9,055 bases of DNA from an uncultured Flavobacteriales bacterium. Lineage in GTDB: Bacteria; Bacteroidota; Bacteroidia; Flavobacteriales; Crocinitomicaceae. Positions 7,201-9,055 of this stretch are shown piece by piece. Each line of letters starts with the position of its first letter. The first letter of the stretch is position 1. The notes below the pieces were generated by a model. That model saw only the letters and a program-made list of their open reading frames with translations. It searched no databases and was not told where the DNA came from. The position numbers were made by a program, and so were the translations under genes. The stretch lies in assembly GCA_946886545.1 (NCBI GenBank), contig CAMPIU010000088.1, positions 1 to 9,055 of the forward strand. The letters run 5' to 3'.

Positions 7201-8893
7201 AGTTATCCAGGCAAAAGGAAGTATGGAAGAACCGGAAATTACCGGAGATCTGCTGCTGAAAAAAGGAGGATTGAAAGTTGGAATCCTTGGAACGCATTAT
7301 AGTTTGAGCGGCCCGCTTAAATTCGACGGAAAGAACGACGGTATTTATGGTGCTTTCCCTGTTTTGGACGACGAAGGAAACGGAGCCTATGCCATTGCAA
7401 CTATATTCCACAACAATTTCAAGGATTTTTCTTTAGGTTTTGACGTGGTCTTTGATCAGTCTGTCGGAGGATTCAGAGACCCGATAAGTAAACGACCTTT
7501 GCGCCCTACAGATAAATTTATGGTGCTGAATACCGGGTATAAAGAAGGGACCGTTTACTACGGAAAAGCCTATGCTACCGGAACTGCGAGCATTCTGATC
7601 GAAAAAGGGAACACAGAAATTGATGTTCGGGCAAAAACCCAAAAAGGAACAGAAGTCGTTTTACCAATGTACGGAGCCAAAGAGATTGGTGAATTTGATT
7701 TTATAGATTTTAGTACGGATAGTGTAGAGGCAGAGAAAAAAATAGATTTAACAGGAGTTGATTTAAATCTCGACATTACTGCAACACCGGATGCAAATAT
7801 CCGCTTGATACTGAATGATCAGACACAGGAAGAAATCCGGGCAAAGGGTTATGGAAATATTCTTTTATCAATAGATCAATGGAACCAGATCAGTATGTCC
7901 GGACGATACGTTATAGACAACGGACAATATGATTTCGTTTTAAACCCGATCAGAAAAACGTTTGAGATAGACGAAGGGAGTAATATTACCTGGACAGGAA
8001 GTCCTTATGATGCAAACCTGGATATCAAGGCTTATTATAGGGTAAATGCAAGTTTGGATGAATTGAATCGCGATCAGATCGGTGGTTCGGCAGAAACCAA
8101 ATCGGAAGTGCGCTGTGTTTTGAATATCGGGCAAACGCTTTCTAATCCTTCTATTACCCTGGATATTGAAGTTCCGAATGTCAGCGAGTCAGGAAAAGCG
8201 GTATTGAGTAAGATCCGGTCTGATAAAGATGAATTGCAAAAACAATTCTTCACGCTCCTTGTATTTAACAGGTTTCAGGGAGTAGGAGGTAGTTCCAACG
8301 GAAGTTATGGAGGGGTAGCAGAATTAGTGACCAAGCAAATTAATGCAGCTTTGGATCAATTGTCCAAAGATGTAAAAATGAACGTGGGATATAATGATAA
8401 TACCGTTACGGGGGGTAAGAACTTTCAATTCGGATTGCAGCGGGCATACGGAGCAAAACAGAATATTGTGCTAAAAACTTCTTTGGGGGTTTCTAATAAT
8501 ACTTCAACCGGAGCAACGCAGAACTCTCTGATCGGTAGCTTTAACCTGGAATACCTGATCAACGATGATGGAACCTTCCGCGTTTCGATCTTCAATGAAT
8601 CGAATGACAAGGGAATTTTGAGCAATAAGGATAAGGGGGAATTCACACAAGGGATTGGTTTACATTACGAGGAGTCTTTCAATAATATCTCCGAATCACG
8701 GATCATTGAGTTTTTTGCAAACTTGTTCAGAAAGAAAAACAAGGTAAATAATTCCAAACGGAAAAACCGCGTTCCGGTAGATTATATTCCGGGGCAGTCT
8801 CCGGCGATTCGGACAGAGACAAAAGAGGATGAAAACAATATCCCTGCTACCGGATCCGAAAGCGAACCTGAAGAAAAAACTCCCAATCCTTAA
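4232..8893 (+). CDS. tamB: TamB, outer-membrane translocation/assembly protein
   Basis: TamB (DUF490 family, AsmA-like group) is an inner-membrane-anchored protein with a long beta-helical groove spanning the periplasm. It is tied to outer-membrane protein assembly and phospholipid transport, usually with a TamA-type barrel; in some Bacteroidota a lipidated TamA relative serves. This copy has 1553 residues, normal for the phylum. A signal anchor lies at about 12-30 (ISFEWVLLVLILFAFAI). A long run of beta-strand repeats follows, then the conserved TamB C-terminal domain with GQYDFVLNP (1231-1239), ITWTGSPYDANLDIKAYY (1252-1269), FFTLLVFNRF (1339-1348) and the helix TKQINAALDQL. The last 54 residues, from Arg1500, form a hydrophilic tail, first Lys/Arg-rich and then Glu/Pro-rich. 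An in-frame TAA at 4226-4228, just before the ATG, leaves 4232 as the only reasonable start. No tamA lies in the window. The head-to-head placement with tsaD is, as I recall, common in Flavobacteriia. Confidence 0.93.
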   Translation: MAKVLKILGRIVGISFEWVLLVLILFAFAIRTSQFQTYLGSLATDFLSKELNTELRIGKIDIVFFDKVYLKDVFVRDLHGDTLASLNQIMVRVKSFDPGGTYINLKSVGLLKGRVGIQRDSINGDYNYEFIADYFSGKKSNKPKQDPPKVTIDNVDIEWVTISYDDNRKGRNTYGMDYDHLKFKDVILHMVDLEVEKGILAFQLKHLQTQEKSGFWLNRLFANAIIDPHKGVLLSNVEIQTSRSAIYASKLNMLMSSLQGFNDFVDSVSFDAVIDSSRISFWDVSQFGTALEGMNEMVSLSASVTKKVKDLKIDNLDLRFGKRSVVRGNYSLPDFRDLSASNFNERIDYAMIDFSDVEEIKLPKDAGRNNMNFDKMVDRLEYAEIRNTTVKGSVDKFALKSDKLQSVLGSVQLDNEITFTKLKEGGYSFDRTREEQYDIVIDSFNLAKFLDNSKFGNVAGQVYLSGVVGQKDIIRLETLEGDITKFMFNEYTYSNIQVSNGSFIENILDADLKVDDPNLKLEFDGYVDVSKVQHFDFKVEVEKANLGHLNFVKDPESSFVGNLDLDLKGNSLETYEGLINANSIEFIEKGKKMTLPDLSLYIERNPESDRFELRSDIVDADLNGKINFKTIPIAVNNGLSDAFPSYFSPKPFPKGMESKDHFDMTATIKNSQDFLNIFVPNLEIAYGTVVKVELDSRTHHQMLDIQSSQISYEKLMNEKSKSYLTNVVLHQEFTQGNGTLTLNAGKTQLRDSLDVENIQLTMNGTKNIYKTDLSWNIGVPNTSEFEFIVDVREEGEFDIQVKPSYFSVKNNKWEIMNTGQLVYKEKHLEIKHLMLERENQFLSVNGILSENPEDYLTINANELHVEEFSSLLGTEIKMKGSLDGTARLATPFTDIKVDGDFVLKDLFLEGQEIGDVHLNGIWIDLEQKIILNGDLKYRDLQTFDFNGYILPLKKDDNINFDLEFKDMNLSFANAFMDPKVLSDISGTIKGVIQAKGSMEEPEITGDLLLKKGGLKVGILGTHYSLSGPLKFDGKNDGIYGAFPVLDDEGNGAYAIATIFHNNFKDFSLGFDVVFDQSVGGFRDPISKRPLRPTDKFMVLNTGYKEGTVYYGKAYATGTASILIEKGNTEIDVRAKTQKGTEVVLPMYGAKEIGEFDFIDFSTDSVEAEKKIDLTGVDLNLDITATPDANIRLILNDQTQEEIRAKGYGNILLSIDQWNQISMSGRYVIDNGQYDFVLNPIRKTFEIDEGSNITWTGSPYDANLDIKAYYRVNASLDELNRDQIGGSAETKSEVRCVLNIGQTLSNPSITLDIEVPNVSESGKAVLSKIRSDKDELQKQFFTLLVFNRFQGVGGSSNGSYGGVAELVTKQINAALDQLSKDVKMNVGYNDNTVTGGKNFQFGLQRAYGAKQNIVLKTSLGVSNNTSTGATQNSLIGSFNLEYLINDDGTFRVSIFNESNDKGILSNKDKGEFTQGIGLHYEESFNNISESRIIEFFANLFRKKNKVNNSKRKNRVPVDYIPGQSPAIRTETKEDENNIPATGSESEPEEKTPNP
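4236..4243 (-). promoter_or_regulatory. Candidate -7 box for the tsaD-rsmF pair
   Basis: On the minus strand these bases read TACTTTTG, a perfect TAnnTTTG. The box lies within codons 2-4 of tamB. Transcription would start near 4229-4231 and give a leader of about 23 bases before the TTG start of tsaD. No clear -33 TTG is present. Confidence 0.42.
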
Positions 8894-8952
8894 TTTCTGC
8901 CATTTTGTTATTAAAGTACTCCGATCTTATAGGTCATTAATTGCACTTTAAT

Positions 8953-8960
8953 TACTTTTA
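8953..8960 (+). promoter_or_regulatory. Possible -7 box for the biotin carboxylase gene
   Basis: TACTTTTA matches TAnnTTTG except at the last base. It lies in the 84-base gap after tamB and would start transcription about 10 bases before the ATG at 8978. No matching -33 TTG is seen. The gap has no strong hairpin with a U-run, so read-through from tamB remains possible. Confidence 0.28.
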
Positions 8961-8977
8961 CTCCATTGAAATTGTCT

Positions 8978-9055
8978 ATGAAAAAAGTTTTAATTGCAAA
9001 TAGAGGCGAAATTGCCCGAAGAGTAATCCGCTCACTTAAGAAAATGAATATCGCC
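8978..9055 (+). CDS. Biotin carboxylase (N-terminus only, 3' partial)
   Basis: The first 26 codons read MKKVLIANRGEIARRVIR and continue to the window edge. KVLIANRGEIA.RVIR is the opening signature of the biotin carboxylase N-terminal domain, the ATP-grasp enzyme that carboxylates biotin with bicarbonate and ATP. Whether this is AccC of acetyl-CoA carboxylase or the alpha chain of a propionyl- or methylcrotonyl-type acyl-CoA carboxylase cannot be decided: the ATP-grasp core and any C-terminal biotinyl domain lie outside the window. The ATG is well placed, since the family usually starts two to four residues before the conserved KILIANRGE block. It runs in the same direction as tamB but has no obvious functional link to it. 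Confidence 0.85.
   Translation, partial: MKKVLIANRGEIARRVIRSLKKMNIA

Noticed and set aside
6979..8646. Several minus-strand open frames of 64-78 codons opposite tamB
   Set aside because: They overlap one another, lie wholly inside a well-supported gene, and have Ser/Phe/Arg-rich composition typical of antisense frames.
8938..8954. TAATT/AATTA inverted repeat after tamB as a terminator
   Set aside because: The stem is only 5 AT pairs with a 7-base loop and no following T-run; it is too weak to call.
1..9055. Mobile element, defence island, CRISPR array or RNA gene
   Set aside because: No transposase, integrase, regularly spaced repeats, tRNA-like cloverleaf or phage-type gene is visible; almost the whole window is filled by chromosomal genes of uniform style.

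Overview
The window looks like an ordinary, densely packed chromosomal segment of a member of the Bacteroidota, most likely Flavobacteriales (a Fluviicola/Crocinitomicaceae-like organism would fit; this is a guess from protein style). The reasons are: a moderately AT-rich composition; start codons without Shine-Dalgarno sequences; TAnnTTTG-type promoter boxes, characteristic of Bacteroidota, in the few intergenic gaps; a very long TamB of the Bacteroidota kind placed head-to-head with tsaD; and an O/P-type porin ending in Phe.

Layout from left to right. (1) The end of a plus-strand outer-membrane porin gene, whose start lies left of the window although the tail of its signal peptide is visible. 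(2) A small plus-strand gene for an exported 162-residue protein with a putative Cys-His NlpC/P60-like fold. It meets the next gene stop-to-stop with a 4-base overlap. (3) A minus-strand pair, tsaD then an RsmF-type rRNA methyltransferase gene, joined by an ATGA stop/start overlap. (4) A 24-base divergent gap, then a 1553-residue plus-strand tamB that fills half the window. (5) An 84-base gap, then the first 26 codons of a biotin carboxylase gene cut by the right edge.

Two themes can be read. The minus-strand pair modifies RNA at the decoding centre: TsaD makes t6A at position 37 of ANN-decoding tRNAs, and the RsmF-like enzyme makes m5C in rRNA. The plus-strand genes mostly serve the envelope: a porin, an exported putative papain-fold protein, and TamB, which works in outer-membrane assembly or lipid transport. 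I see no mobile element, CRISPR array, RNA gene or phage gene.

No clear new multi-gene system is visible. The points most worth a second look are the tsaD/tamB control region, where two perfect -7 boxes appear to face each other and predict a nearly leaderless tamB mRNA; the small exported Cys-His protein with an A9 tract in its gene; and the stop-to-stop overlap that leaves no room for an intergenic terminator.
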